Made by a program: the position numbers and the translations under genes. The notes under the pieces were generated by a model. That model ran no database searches and had not been told where the DNA came from. It was given only the letters and a program-made list of their open reading frames with translations. Below are positions 8,328 through 15,669 of a stretch of 35,308 nucleotides of DNA, piece by piece; the first letter of the stretch is position 1; every line of letters begins with the position of its first letter. The DNA is taken from NCBI GenBank assembly GCA_022778805.1, contig JALFSN010000009.1, positions 1 through 35,308 of the forward strand, written 5' to 3'. The DNA is from Arcanobacterium sp. (GTDB lineage Bacteria; Actinomycetota; Actinomycetes; Actinomycetales; Actinomycetaceae).

Positions 8328-10034
8328 ATGCAAACACCTGATTTAGCATATTCGGTATCGGGTATTCCCAGGAGAGGCACGATTGTGGCGTTTCACGGCG
8401 TCACGGATTCGGCGGCATCGCTGCACGATCTCGCCTCGCACTTCAATTCCGAGTGGCAAGTGTATCTCGTCGATACCTTGGGGCACGGCCTCTCACCCAG
8501 ATTTTCCCGCGACCAGCTCGCGCAGCCTTTTGAGTCGATTCTCGCAGCAGCCGAACGTCTGCTGGTAAAGGCAGCCGCGCGCGCTCCGCGGCGCACAGTA
8601 GTGGTGATGGGGCATTCGCTTGGGGGTGCGATCGCTGCTCATCTCGCTATTGCCCATCCGGAGCTTATTGAGGCACTGGTGCTGGAAGATCCGGCATTAC
8701 TGACTCCTGAGCAGGCACAGGTGTATCAAACGGCAGCAGATCAGCTGGTGAAGACCCAGCAGAGCATTCGGCAGGCTCCAGGAGAAGCGATCACGATTTT
8801 GCAGCAGTCGTACCCACGTTGGCCCGCTTCAGAGGTGCCGGCGTGGGCACAAGGGAAGATTGAAGTGGATCTCGACTTTGTGCGCACCGGCGTGGTCGGC
8901 TCCTTGGGCAGGGATCTATTGGATTCGTTAATGGTGCCAACTGTGCTCATCAGTGGTGATGGGGATGATGTCCTCTTCGATGCTGACGCACTCTCGGATA
9001 TCCGCACTCGCGGCACAGCGCCTATCGAGACGGTGCATATTGATCATGCTTCGCACACGGTGCGCCGAGATCAGAGTGAAGCCTTTTACGCTCATGTCGA
9101 TGCGTTCCTCGATTCTGTGCTCTCATCCCGCACCCCCGATCAATATTTCATTGATCCAGAGCTGGAACCGCTCATTGCAGACGTTCCCGAACAGACGACG
9201 TGGGATCCGAAAAAGATGCGCGAGCACGGTGAGCGGTTGCTCGGTGCTGGTGCTGAGATACCTGACGGCGTCACCATGCATGTTGAGACGGTTGATGGCA
9301 TTGAAGTGCGGTTGATAACTGCTACGCCGCATCCCAGCACGATCATTTTTGCGCCGCATGGTGGGGGTTACGTCGCTGGACGGGCGCGCTATGACGACGC
9401 GCGCAACTGCGAGCTTGCCACGCTGATACCTGGAGCTGTCGTCGTGTCGCCCGATTACCGGCTGGCTCCTGAGTATCCACAGCCGGCGGCCTTGAATGAT
9501 TGTTTGGCGGCTCTCAGCTATGCGACGACGCGCTATCCGCATGCGAGCGTTGTGCTGTTCGGTGATTCGGCAGGTAGTGGGCTGGTGCGAGAGATTCTCG
9601 ATGCTGCTCCGGATTCGCTTTTTGAAAAGATTTCGCAGGTCATTGTGCTAGAGCCGTGTATTGATTCGTCGCTGACGTCGCGCTCATACGCAGTGTTTGA
9701 TGGGCCAGTATGGACGCATGAAGCGGCTGCTGCAGCCTGGCATGAGTATCTGGGGCATGATGCGGCGCAGCTCGCGGCATCGATACCCTCTGGGCGGCAG
9801 CGAGATCCGCGTACCTGCCGTGCTTACCCGCCGGTCATGATTATCGTCAATCCGGTCGATCCGCTGCGAGATGAAGGAATCGCGTGGGCAGAGAGTCTGA
9901 TTGAGGCTGGCATACGCGTGGAATTGCACATGCCGGCAGGCACTTATCACGGCTCGCTCTCTGTACCTGGCACGCGCGTTTGGGCATTAGTGCGCGGGTA
10001 CGTCACGGACTTCCTAGCCGGTACCGGCAAGTAG
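8328..10034 (+). CDS. tandem two-domain alpha/beta-hydrolase (esterase/lipase fusion)
   Basis: A 568-residue protein with two complete alpha/beta-hydrolase folds. The N-terminal half (about 1-265) has FHGV near 22, the nucleophile elbow GHSLGG with S97, acids in GDGDD near 212 and a histidine at H243 in ASHTVRR. The C-terminal half (about 310-565) is of the hormone-sensitive-lipase type: oxyanion motif HGGG at 344-347, DYRLAPEYP, elbow GDSAG with S414, acid D511 in NPVDP and H541 in TYHGS. Both triads look intact. There is no signal peptide, so it should act in the cytoplasm. AAAGGAG precedes the ATG at the right distance. It is followed 70 bp later by a sugar porter, suggesting deacylation of an imported ester. 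The substrate is not recognisable. Confidence 0.88.
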   Translation: MQTPDLAYSVSGIPRRGTIVAFHGVTDSAASLHDLASHFNSEWQVYLVDTLGHGLSPRFSRDQLAQPFESILAAAERLLVKAAARAPRRTVVVMGHSLGGAIAAHLAIAHPELIEALVLEDPALLTPEQAQVYQTAADQLVKTQQSIRQAPGEAITILQQSYPRWPASEVPAWAQGKIEVDLDFVRTGVVGSLGRDLLDSLMVPTVLISGDGDDVLFDADALSDIRTRGTAPIETVHIDHASHTVRRDQSEAFYAHVDAFLDSVLSSRTPDQYFIDPELEPLIADVPEQTTWDPKKMREHGERLLGAGAEIPDGVTMHVETVDGIEVRLITATPHPSTIIFAPHGGGYVAGRARYDDARNCELATLIPGAVVVSPDYRLAPEYPQPAALNDCLAALSYATTRYPHASVVLFGDSAGSGLVREILDAAPDSLFEKISQVIVLEPCIDSSLTSRSYAVFDGPVWTHEAAAAAWHEYLGHDAAQLAASIPSGRQRDPRTCRAYPPVMIIVNPVDPLRDEGIAWAESLIEAGIRVELHMPAGTYHGSLSVPGTRVWALVRGYVTDFLAGTGK

Positions 10035-10104
10035 GGCAACCCGTCAGTAGGGATAAAACGAATACCACCATCCAACAACGAATAAACACTACAAAGGAAT
10101 AAAT

Positions 10105-11559
10105 ATGAAATCTTCAACGGGGAGTTTTTCAGCAGGGCGATCGCCAGTGAGCCGTTCTTCTGCAGAACGGCGGCTCCTGCACGTCTCTATTGCCGCTGCT
10201 CTCGGCGGATTCCTCTTCGGGTTTGACGTGGCCGTCATCAACGGGGCAATCGGATCCGTGCAAGGCAGCGAGAGCGGGTTCGCGCTCAACGCCTTTATGA
10301 CTGGTCTAGTCGTGGCAATCGTCAATCTTGGCGCTGCAATCGGGGCGTGGTTTGCCGGCCAGTTCTCGAATCGCTATGGGCGAGTCAAAGTGATGATTGC
10401 GGCGGCGATTTTGCTCGCCATCTCGGCGCTTATGTCAGGGCTGTCGTTTAGTGCGTGGCAACTCATTGGCTGGCGTTTGCTCGGCGGGCTGGGCGTGGGC
10501 ATTTCGGCCGTCGTCGCGCCGGCATATATTGCGGAAATAGCGCCGGCTGATAAGCGTGGCCGGCTCGGCACTCTCCAGCAGCTTGCCATCGGAGTGGGAA
10601 TCTTTGGCGCGTTCATCACGAACTTCCTGCTTGTGAAAGCTGCGGGATCTGCTGATGCCGTTCTGTGGTTTGGTCTGGAGACGTGGAGATGGATGTTTAT
10701 GTCGGAGCTCATCCCAGCCGTGATATATGGCGTGCTTGCACTTCGGCTTCCAGAATCTCCACGCTATCTCGTCTCGATTGGGCAAGAATCTGCTGCGCTG
10801 CAAATTCTGCGAGAGACGGGCTCAGATGCCAATCCTGATGCTCGCATTGACGAGATTAAGAAGAGCCTTGATGGGCATCGTCCGCGCCTCGCCGATTTGC
10901 GTGATGATAAATATATCTTGCGTCCGGTGGTGTGGGTGGCGCTCGCTTTCGCTTTCCTCATCCAGATGGCGGGCATCAACAATATCCTTTTGTATGCCAC
11001 CCAGCTGTGGGAGACGGTTGGTTTCTCTGGCAATCTTTCAGTCTTTATTCCGGTGGTGACGTCCGTCATCGGAATTGTGATGACGCTGATTGGCATGTCG
11101 ATTATTGACCGCGTTGGGCGCAGGCCTCTGCTGCTGTGGGGAGCAATCGGCATGTTCGTCACGATGCTCATGTCGGGGATTGCTTTCTCGCAGGGGACTC
11201 TTTCTAGTGACGGCGTGCTCACTCTTTCCACTGCATGGGCTTTGACGGCGCTCACGTCGGTTCATCTGGTGTACATCATCTTCTGTGGCACGTGGGGCGT
11301 GGTCTTGTGGGTGTTCTTAGGGGAGATCTTCCCGAATCTCATTCGCACAGCAGGGCTTGGCTTGGCTACTGCAGGAAACTGGATTGGCGGGACGCTCGTC
11401 ACCTTGCTCTTCCCAACGATGATGAATCAGCTGGGGCTGGCTGGTACGTACTTCTCCTACGCGGTGGTAGCTGCAATCCTCATTTGGCTGGTGGTGCGGT
11501 ATATCCCAGAGACGAAAGGGCGCGAGTTGGAGGATATGCAATTTTCCACGCGCGAATAG
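10105..11559 (+). CDS. MFS sugar porter (sugar:H+ symporter type)
   Basis: A twelve-helix carrier of 484 residues in the sugar porter branch of the major facilitator superfamily. Diagnostic motifs appear in order: GFLFGFDVAVINGAIG near 32-47, NRYGRVK after helix 2, the PESPRYLVS motif after helix 6, DRVGRRPLLLWG after helix 8 and PETKGRELEDM at the C-terminus. These proteins import hexoses, pentoses or inositols with protons. AAAGGA lies just ahead of the ATG. The gene follows the double hydrolase by 70 bp with no terminator, so the pair is probably one transcript under the GntR operators. Which sugar or glycoside it carries cannot be told. Confidence 0.93.
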   Translation: MKSSTGSFSAGRSPVSRSSAERRLLHVSIAAALGGFLFGFDVAVINGAIGSVQGSESGFALNAFMTGLVVAIVNLGAAIGAWFAGQFSNRYGRVKVMIAAAILLAISALMSGLSFSAWQLIGWRLLGGLGVGISAVVAPAYIAEIAPADKRGRLGTLQQLAIGVGIFGAFITNFLLVKAAGSADAVLWFGLETWRWMFMSELIPAVIYGVLALRLPESPRYLVSIGQESAALQILRETGSDANPDARIDEIKKSLDGHRPRLADLRDDKYILRPVVWVALAFAFLIQMAGINNILLYATQLWETVGFSGNLSVFIPVVTSVIGIVMTLIGMSIIDRVGRRPLLLWGAIGMFVTMLMSGIAFSQGTLSSDGVLTLSTAWALTALTSVHLVYIIFCGTWGVVLWVFLGEIFPNLIRTAGLGLATAGNWIGGTLVTLLFPTMMNQLGLAGTYFSYAVVAAILIWLVVRYIPETKGRELEDMQFSTRE

Positions 11560-11723
11560 TGCTCTCCAGGTGTAGATAGCGTGGCTATTCGAACAGCTAG
11601 GTAGTGCCACAGCTAGGCAGGCGCTACGGATAGCCGGTAGCTGCTGGTGGTGTGGCTGTGGAGTCGATAGGGCTGCCTGTTCGGCGTCATGGCTTCGCTG
11701 CGGCTGGAAATAGTGTCGGTGGT

Positions 11724-11767
11724 GGCTGGGAACGTCTTTAGACGTTCCCAGCCGCACGTTTACGTGC
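11724..11767 (+). terminator. two adjacent perfect stem-loops after the MFS gene
   Basis: GGCTGGGAACGTCT (11724-11737) pairs perfectly with 11740-11753. Immediately after, GCACGT (11754-11759) pairs with ACGTGC (11762-11767). There is no T run, so it would be an atypical terminator or a transcript-end stabiliser for the hydrolase/porter operon. The rest of 11560-11870 shows nothing else I can support. Confidence 0.6.
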
Positions 11768-11876
11768 CGCTCGGCTGGTGCTCTTTTAATGCTCTTTCGT
11801 GCGTGTGAGCTGAAAAATGAGAGAAGGAGCAAGTGGGATGGGCGAGTGGCCGACTGCTGCGTCAGAGTGCAGGGGA

Positions 11877-11905
11877 TTGACAACGTGTGAGTAGGGTCAT
11901 AGTAT
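11877..11905 (+). promoter_or_regulatory. near-consensus promoter of the alpha-glucoside operon
   Basis: TTGACA (11877-11882), a 17-bp spacer and TAGTAT (11900-11905) form the best sigma-70-type promoter in the window besides the rrn promoter. Transcription would start near 11912, giving a leader of about 175 nt before the binding-protein gene. Confidence 0.75.
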
Positions 11906-11937
11906 CAGCAGTATCGACGCGCGTCGATACTGCTGAT
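11904..11937. promoter_or_regulatory. 34-bp perfect palindrome, probable LacI-family operator
   Basis: The arm ATCAGCAGTATCGACGC (11904-11920) is followed directly by its exact reverse complement (11921-11937). It overlaps the last two bases of the -10 box and covers the expected start site, so a bound repressor would block initiation. The central CGCG step suits LacI-family binding, and a lacI gene closes the locus. Downstream, 11942-11993 holds a near-repeat of TATCGCGCCGG and a 6-bp inverted repeat ATACCG/CGGTAT. Confidence 0.7.
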
Positions 11938-12004
11938 CACTATCGCGCCGGATGATACCGCTGTGATCGGTATTGCGCCGGTGCATGTGATGGCTCGACA
12001 GAGC

Positions 12005-12028
12005 GACCAGCGTGGTGACCAGCGTGGT
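12005..12028. repeat. 12-bp tandem duplication in the leader
   Basis: GACCAGCGTGGT occurs at 12005-12016 and again at 12017-12028, within the untranslated leader of the binding-protein gene. Function unknown. Confidence 0.75.
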
Positions 12029-12087
12029 GATCGGCACTGCGGCGTGCGGAATCTATTCAATAAAAGAGATATGACAAAGGGGTCATC

Positions 12088-13380
12088 ATGAGGAAAAAGC
12101 TCGCTGCTATTGCCGTCCTTGCTATGGCGGCATCGGTACTTACGGCCTGCAGCAGTGGACATTCGGGAGCTGCTCCATCGGCTGATGCCGCGCAGTTTGA
12201 AGGGCGCGGTGCCATCACGTACGTGCAGGGTAAAGACAATGCTGGCAAAGTGCAAGGGTTGCTAGATAAATGGAATGCAAATCATCCAGATGAGCAGGTG
12301 ACGCTCATTGAGCTGTCCACGGAGGCCGATCAACAGCGTCAATCAATGATTCAAAATGCGCAAACGAAATCTGACGCCTACTGCACGGAGAGCGTTGATA
12401 ACGTGTGGGTGGCAGAGTTTGCTGCGAACCAGTGGATTATGCCACTGCCTGAAGATCAACTTCCGAAAGATAAATTCCTGGAGCCAGTGTGGAATACGGG
12501 TCTCTATCGCGGGCATCTTTTCGCTGTGCCGCATGCTTCTGACGGTGCCTTGCTCTACTATCGCTCGGATTTGCTCAAGCAAGCTGGCTACGACCATGCC
12601 CCTGCTACGTGGGATGAGATGAAGCAGATGTGTACGGCAGTCAAGGCTCTGCCAGGGCAGGAGAATATCAACTGCTACGCCGGTCAGTTCGCGAAATACG
12701 AGGGACTCACGGTGAATTTCGATGAGGCGGTACACACTGCAGGGGGTCAAATCGTCGATCCGGATACTGGAAAAGTAGCCGTTGATTCTCCGCAAGCGCG
12801 GAAGGGCCTGGAACTGCTCTCAAGTTGGGTGAGAGAGGGGCTCATCCCCAAAGAGGCTCTGAACTACAAAGAGGAAGACAGCCGCAACGCTTTCCAATCA
12901 GGAAAACTCGTCTTCTTACGCAACTGGCCATATGTGTATTCGCTGGCGAAGCAGCAGGCAACCGACATTCATTTTGATGTGGCGCCGATTCCAGGGCTGG
13001 CAGCTGATTCGGTGGGGGCGTCTTCGCTCGGTGGACACGATATCGCGATTTCCACGTTCTGCAAGAACAAAGCTACTGCACTAGATTTCGTCAAGTTCTA
13101 TACCAGTGCCGAAGCTCAAACGTATATGCTGCAAAACGAGTCACTAGCTCCGGTATATACCGAGCTATACGAGAATGCAGACAATGTGGCTCAGTTCCCT
13201 TATCTGCCTACTCTCAAGAAGTCAATTGAGGCTGCTTATCCCAGGCCTCAAGTAGTGAACTATGGGGACGTGACGGCGGCAATCCAAGATGCGGTATTTC
13301 CAACTTTGCTGGGTGAGTCTGATGTGGATGGAGCCATAGCCACGCTGACGAGCAAGCTCTCTTCACTGATTGCAAATTGA
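12088..13380 (+). CDS. ABC transporter sugar-binding lipoprotein (family 1)
   Basis: A 430-residue extracellular solute-binding protein. A lipoprotein signal peptide with basic start and lipobox LTAC places the acylated cysteine at C21, anchoring it to the outer face of the membrane. The body follows the maltose/trehalose-binding class: VPHASDGALLYYRSDLLKQAGYDHAPATWDEM near 150-180 and a C-terminal DVTAAIQDAVFPTLLG. It would capture an oligosaccharide and deliver it to the two permeases that follow. AAGGGG upstream supports the start. It is the first gene of the operon and is separated from the permeases by a stem-loop, which fits higher expression of the binding protein. The GH13 enzyme downstream suggests an alpha-glucoside such as maltose, trehalose or isomaltose. 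Confidence 0.93.
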   Translation: MRKKLAAIAVLAMAASVLTACSSGHSGAAPSADAAQFEGRGAITYVQGKDNAGKVQGLLDKWNANHPDEQVTLIELSTEADQQRQSMIQNAQTKSDAYCTESVDNVWVAEFAANQWIMPLPEDQLPKDKFLEPVWNTGLYRGHLFAVPHASDGALLYYRSDLLKQAGYDHAPATWDEMKQMCTAVKALPGQENINCYAGQFAKYEGLTVNFDEAVHTAGGQIVDPDTGKVAVDSPQARKGLELLSSWVREGLIPKEALNYKEEDSRNAFQSGKLVFLRNWPYVYSLAKQQATDIHFDVAPIPGLAADSVGASSLGGHDIAISTFCKNKATALDFVKFYTSAEAQTYMLQNESLAPVYTELYENADNVAQFPYLPTLKKSIEAAYPRPQVVNYGDVTAAIQDAVFPTLLGESDVDGAIATLTSKLSSLIAN

Positions 13381-13396
13381 TGGCAAACCAGTGATG

Positions 13397-13450
13397 CAGC
13401 TTTGTGACGGCGGGAGCCACGCACGATGGTTGTGCTCCGCCGTCACGCTG
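13397..13450 (+). promoter_or_regulatory. intercistronic stem-loop between binding protein and permease
   Basis: GTGACGGCGGGAGC (13404-13417) pairs with GCTCCGCCGTCAC (13434-13446) with one bulged base, and outer CAGC/GCTG pairs extend it. Such a hairpin after a binding-protein gene usually stabilises the upstream message and limits readthrough into the permeases. Its arms are two inverted copies of the overrepresented word TGACGGCG. Confidence 0.7.
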
Positions 13451-13496
13451 CTGAAACGGTCTTCCATCTGAAGCTCATCTGAAGAGGTAAGAGAAT

Positions 13497-14681
13497 ATGC
13501 TTGCACAAAGGGATATACGCGCAAACGATAGTAGGCGTAGTGCTCGCCGATCCAAGCGTGCTCGAGCTCAGGCGCGCTTGGCATGGTGGCTAGTGCTGCC
13601 GACGCTCATCGTCATCGCTATCGTCATTATCTTTCCGACGCTGATGTCGGTCTACCAGTCTTTTTTCGGTGCGAAAGGCGTCGATCCTGCTACGGGTTTC
13701 GTCAATGAGTCTGAGCCATTTGTAGGATTTGATAACTACATCAGCATGTTTCACGGCGATACTGGAGCGCGATTCCAGACGGCCTTTTGGAACACCACAA
13801 TTTTTGCTCTGCTCACGGTATCCATTGAGACGGTGCTAGGCGTGGCAATGGCGTTGATTATGCACAAGGCAATGCGTGGGCGTGGCTTCGTACGTGCGGC
13901 CATCCTGGTGCCGTGGGCCATTCCAACCGCCGTCAGTGCTATTCTATGGCGATGGATTTTTGATACCAATGGCGTGGCAAATGCGATTATCGGCACCCAA
14001 GTGATCTGGGCAATTGGGGATTGGAGCGCCAAGCTGACGGTCATTATTGCTGACACCTGGAAGACTGCTCCATTTATCGGACTTTTGACGCTCGCCGGCT
14101 TGCAGATGATTCCAGAGGAAGTGTACGAAGCTGCCAAAATCGATGGGGCGGGAGTGTGGAAACGCTTCGTTTCTATCACGCTTCCGCTGGTCAAGCCGGC
14201 ATTGGTGGTGGCCGTACTGTTTAGAATGCTCGATGCTATGCGCATGTTCGACCTCCCTTACATCCTGATCGGTGCGCGAAAATCGTCGGTGGAGACGCTG
14301 TCGATGCTGGTACAGGATGAGGCGTCGAATCTGCGCTACGGGAGCGCGGCAGCATATGCTATCGTGCTTTTCCTTTACGTATTTTTGTTGGCATTCGCTT
14401 TTGTGAAAGTGCTGGGCGCGGACATCATGGGCATGGGGGAACGTGACGGACATGGAAAGATGAGTTTGTCCTTGATTCGGCGCGGGTATCGGAGAGGCCA
14501 GCCAGCTGTGCGGCCAGCTGCGGGGCGCAGTGGGCAGACCGAACTAGTGCCAAGCAGGCAGAGTGCTGCGGCAGTTGGCGGTGGTGAGCATCCCACGTTC
14601 ATCAGCAATGGGCAGAGCGCGGGTGCTGCTGAAGACGCCGGTGAAAACTCTGCTGAGAATGTGAGCGGGCGAGGTGAGTGA
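13497..14681 (+). CDS. ABC sugar transporter permease, MalF type, with polar C-terminal tail
   Basis: A membrane component of 394 residues with six hydrophobic segments and the cytoplasmic EAA loop EVYEAAKIDGAGVWKRFVSITLPLVKP, which contacts the ATPase. The basic N-terminus (residues 1-25) is cytoplasmic. From about residue 313 the protein continues for about 82 residues of Gly/Ser/Ala/Gln-rich sequence with no membrane segment; MalF-type permeases normally end shortly after the last helix. Its stop overlaps the next gene's ATG by four bases, indicating translational coupling. No ATPase gene is present in the window, so a shared MsiK-type ATPase elsewhere is expected; that is inference from actinobacterial practice. 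Confidence 0.92.
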   Translation: MLAQRDIRANDSRRSARRSKRARAQARLAWWLVLPTLIVIAIVIIFPTLMSVYQSFFGAKGVDPATGFVNESEPFVGFDNYISMFHGDTGARFQTAFWNTTIFALLTVSIETVLGVAMALIMHKAMRGRGFVRAAILVPWAIPTAVSAILWRWIFDTNGVANAIIGTQVIWAIGDWSAKLTVIIADTWKTAPFIGLLTLAGLQMIPEEVYEAAKIDGAGVWKRFVSITLPLVKPALVVAVLFRMLDAMRMFDLPYILIGARKSSVETLSMLVQDEASNLRYGSAAAYAIVLFLYVFLLAFAFVKVLGADIMGMGERDGHGKMSLSLIRRGYRRGQPAVRPAAGRSGQTELVPSRQSAAAVGGGEHPTFISNGQSAGAAEDAGENSAENVSGRGE

Positions 14682-15553
14682 TGAAACAGAAGACGGATCA
14701 GAGGATGCAAAAGAAATCAAAGCTGCGGGCAGCGCTGGGCAATACGTCGTCAATAGCGGGCATCGTACTCATCGTGATCTTTTGTTTGGCGCCATTTTAT
14801 TGGATGATCGTCTCCTCGCTGCGGCCTGCGCGCGATATTTTTGATGTGACGCTCTGGCCGAAGACGGTCTCTTTTGAAAACTATCTGGCCGTGTTTGATC
14901 CGAGCAGGCATTTTGGCCGTTCACTGTGGAATTCGCTGATTGTTGCAGGCATTACTACTGTGCTTGCACTTCTGATTGCGACGGTGGCTGCCTATGCGCT
15001 CGCTCGGATTGAATTTCGCGGAAAATTCTTAATTTTGACGGTCGTCATGGCCGCTTCCATGTTTCCGTTGGTGGCAATTATTGTGCCGCTGCTGAAACTT
15101 TTCACCGGCTGGGGCTGGATCAATACATACCAGTCGATGATTTTGCCTGATCTATCGTTTGCGCTGCCGCTGGCTGTATGGAATTTAACGAGTTTCTTCA
15201 AGCAGATGCCGGTGGATCTTGAGCAGGCAGCGATGGTGGATGGCTGTACGCCAGGGCAGGCATTCCGCAAGGTCATCTTGCCGCTCGCCGCTCCAGGAAT
15301 GTTTACGACGGCAATCATTGTCTTTATTAACGCGTGGAACGAATTTTTGGTGGCCGTCACGATGGTCAATGATGCGGCCATGCAAACTGCTCCGGTCGCT
15401 ATCTCGAAATTTGGTGGTATCAGCCAGTTTGAGACGCCCTACGGTTCACAGATGGCAGCCGGCGTAGTGGTGACGATTCCGCTTGTTATTCTGGTGCTCA
15501 TTTTTCAGCGCCGAATTGTGGCTGGCCTTGCAGCGGGTGGTCTGAAGCAGTGA
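14678..15553 (+). CDS. ABC sugar transporter permease, MalG type
   Basis: The second permease, of 291 residues, with the standard size and six hydrophobic segments. The first membrane span is near 25-45. The EAA loop reads DLEQAAMVDGCTPGQAFRKVILPLAAPGM, and NAWNEFLVA follows in the next helix, both typical of MalG-like proteins. It begins inside the previous gene's stop (ATGA overlap). Together with the MalF-type partner it forms the membrane channel for the sugar delivered by the lipoprotein encoded at 12088-13380. Confidence 0.94.
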   Translation: MMKQKTDQRMQKKSKLRAALGNTSSIAGIVLIVIFCLAPFYWMIVSSLRPARDIFDVTLWPKTVSFENYLAVFDPSRHFGRSLWNSLIVAGITTVLALLIATVAAYALARIEFRGKFLILTVVMAASMFPLVAIIVPLLKLFTGWGWINTYQSMILPDLSFALPLAVWNLTSFFKQMPVDLEQAAMVDGCTPGQAFRKVILPLAAPGMFTTAIIVFINAWNEFLVAVTMVNDAAMQTAPVAISKFGGISQFETPYGSQMAAGVVVTIPLVILVLIFQRRIVAGLAAGGLKQ

Positions 15554-15633
15554 GGTGTGGCGTCGCGGGCGGCGATTCTCCCCGTCAAAAGAATCAGTAT
15601 TGAAAAAGCAGTGTTGAAAAGGAAGTTCTGCCA

Positions 15634-15661
15634 CTATTAGGTAGTTACTATTACGTAGTTA
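15634..15661. repeat. 14-bp tandem duplication ahead of alpha-glucosidase
   Basis: CTATTAGGTAGTTA (15634-15647) is followed by CTATTACGTAGTTA (15648-15661), one mismatch. The GGAG ribosome site of the next gene follows directly. Confidence 0.75.
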
Positions 15662-15669
15662 GGAGAGCG

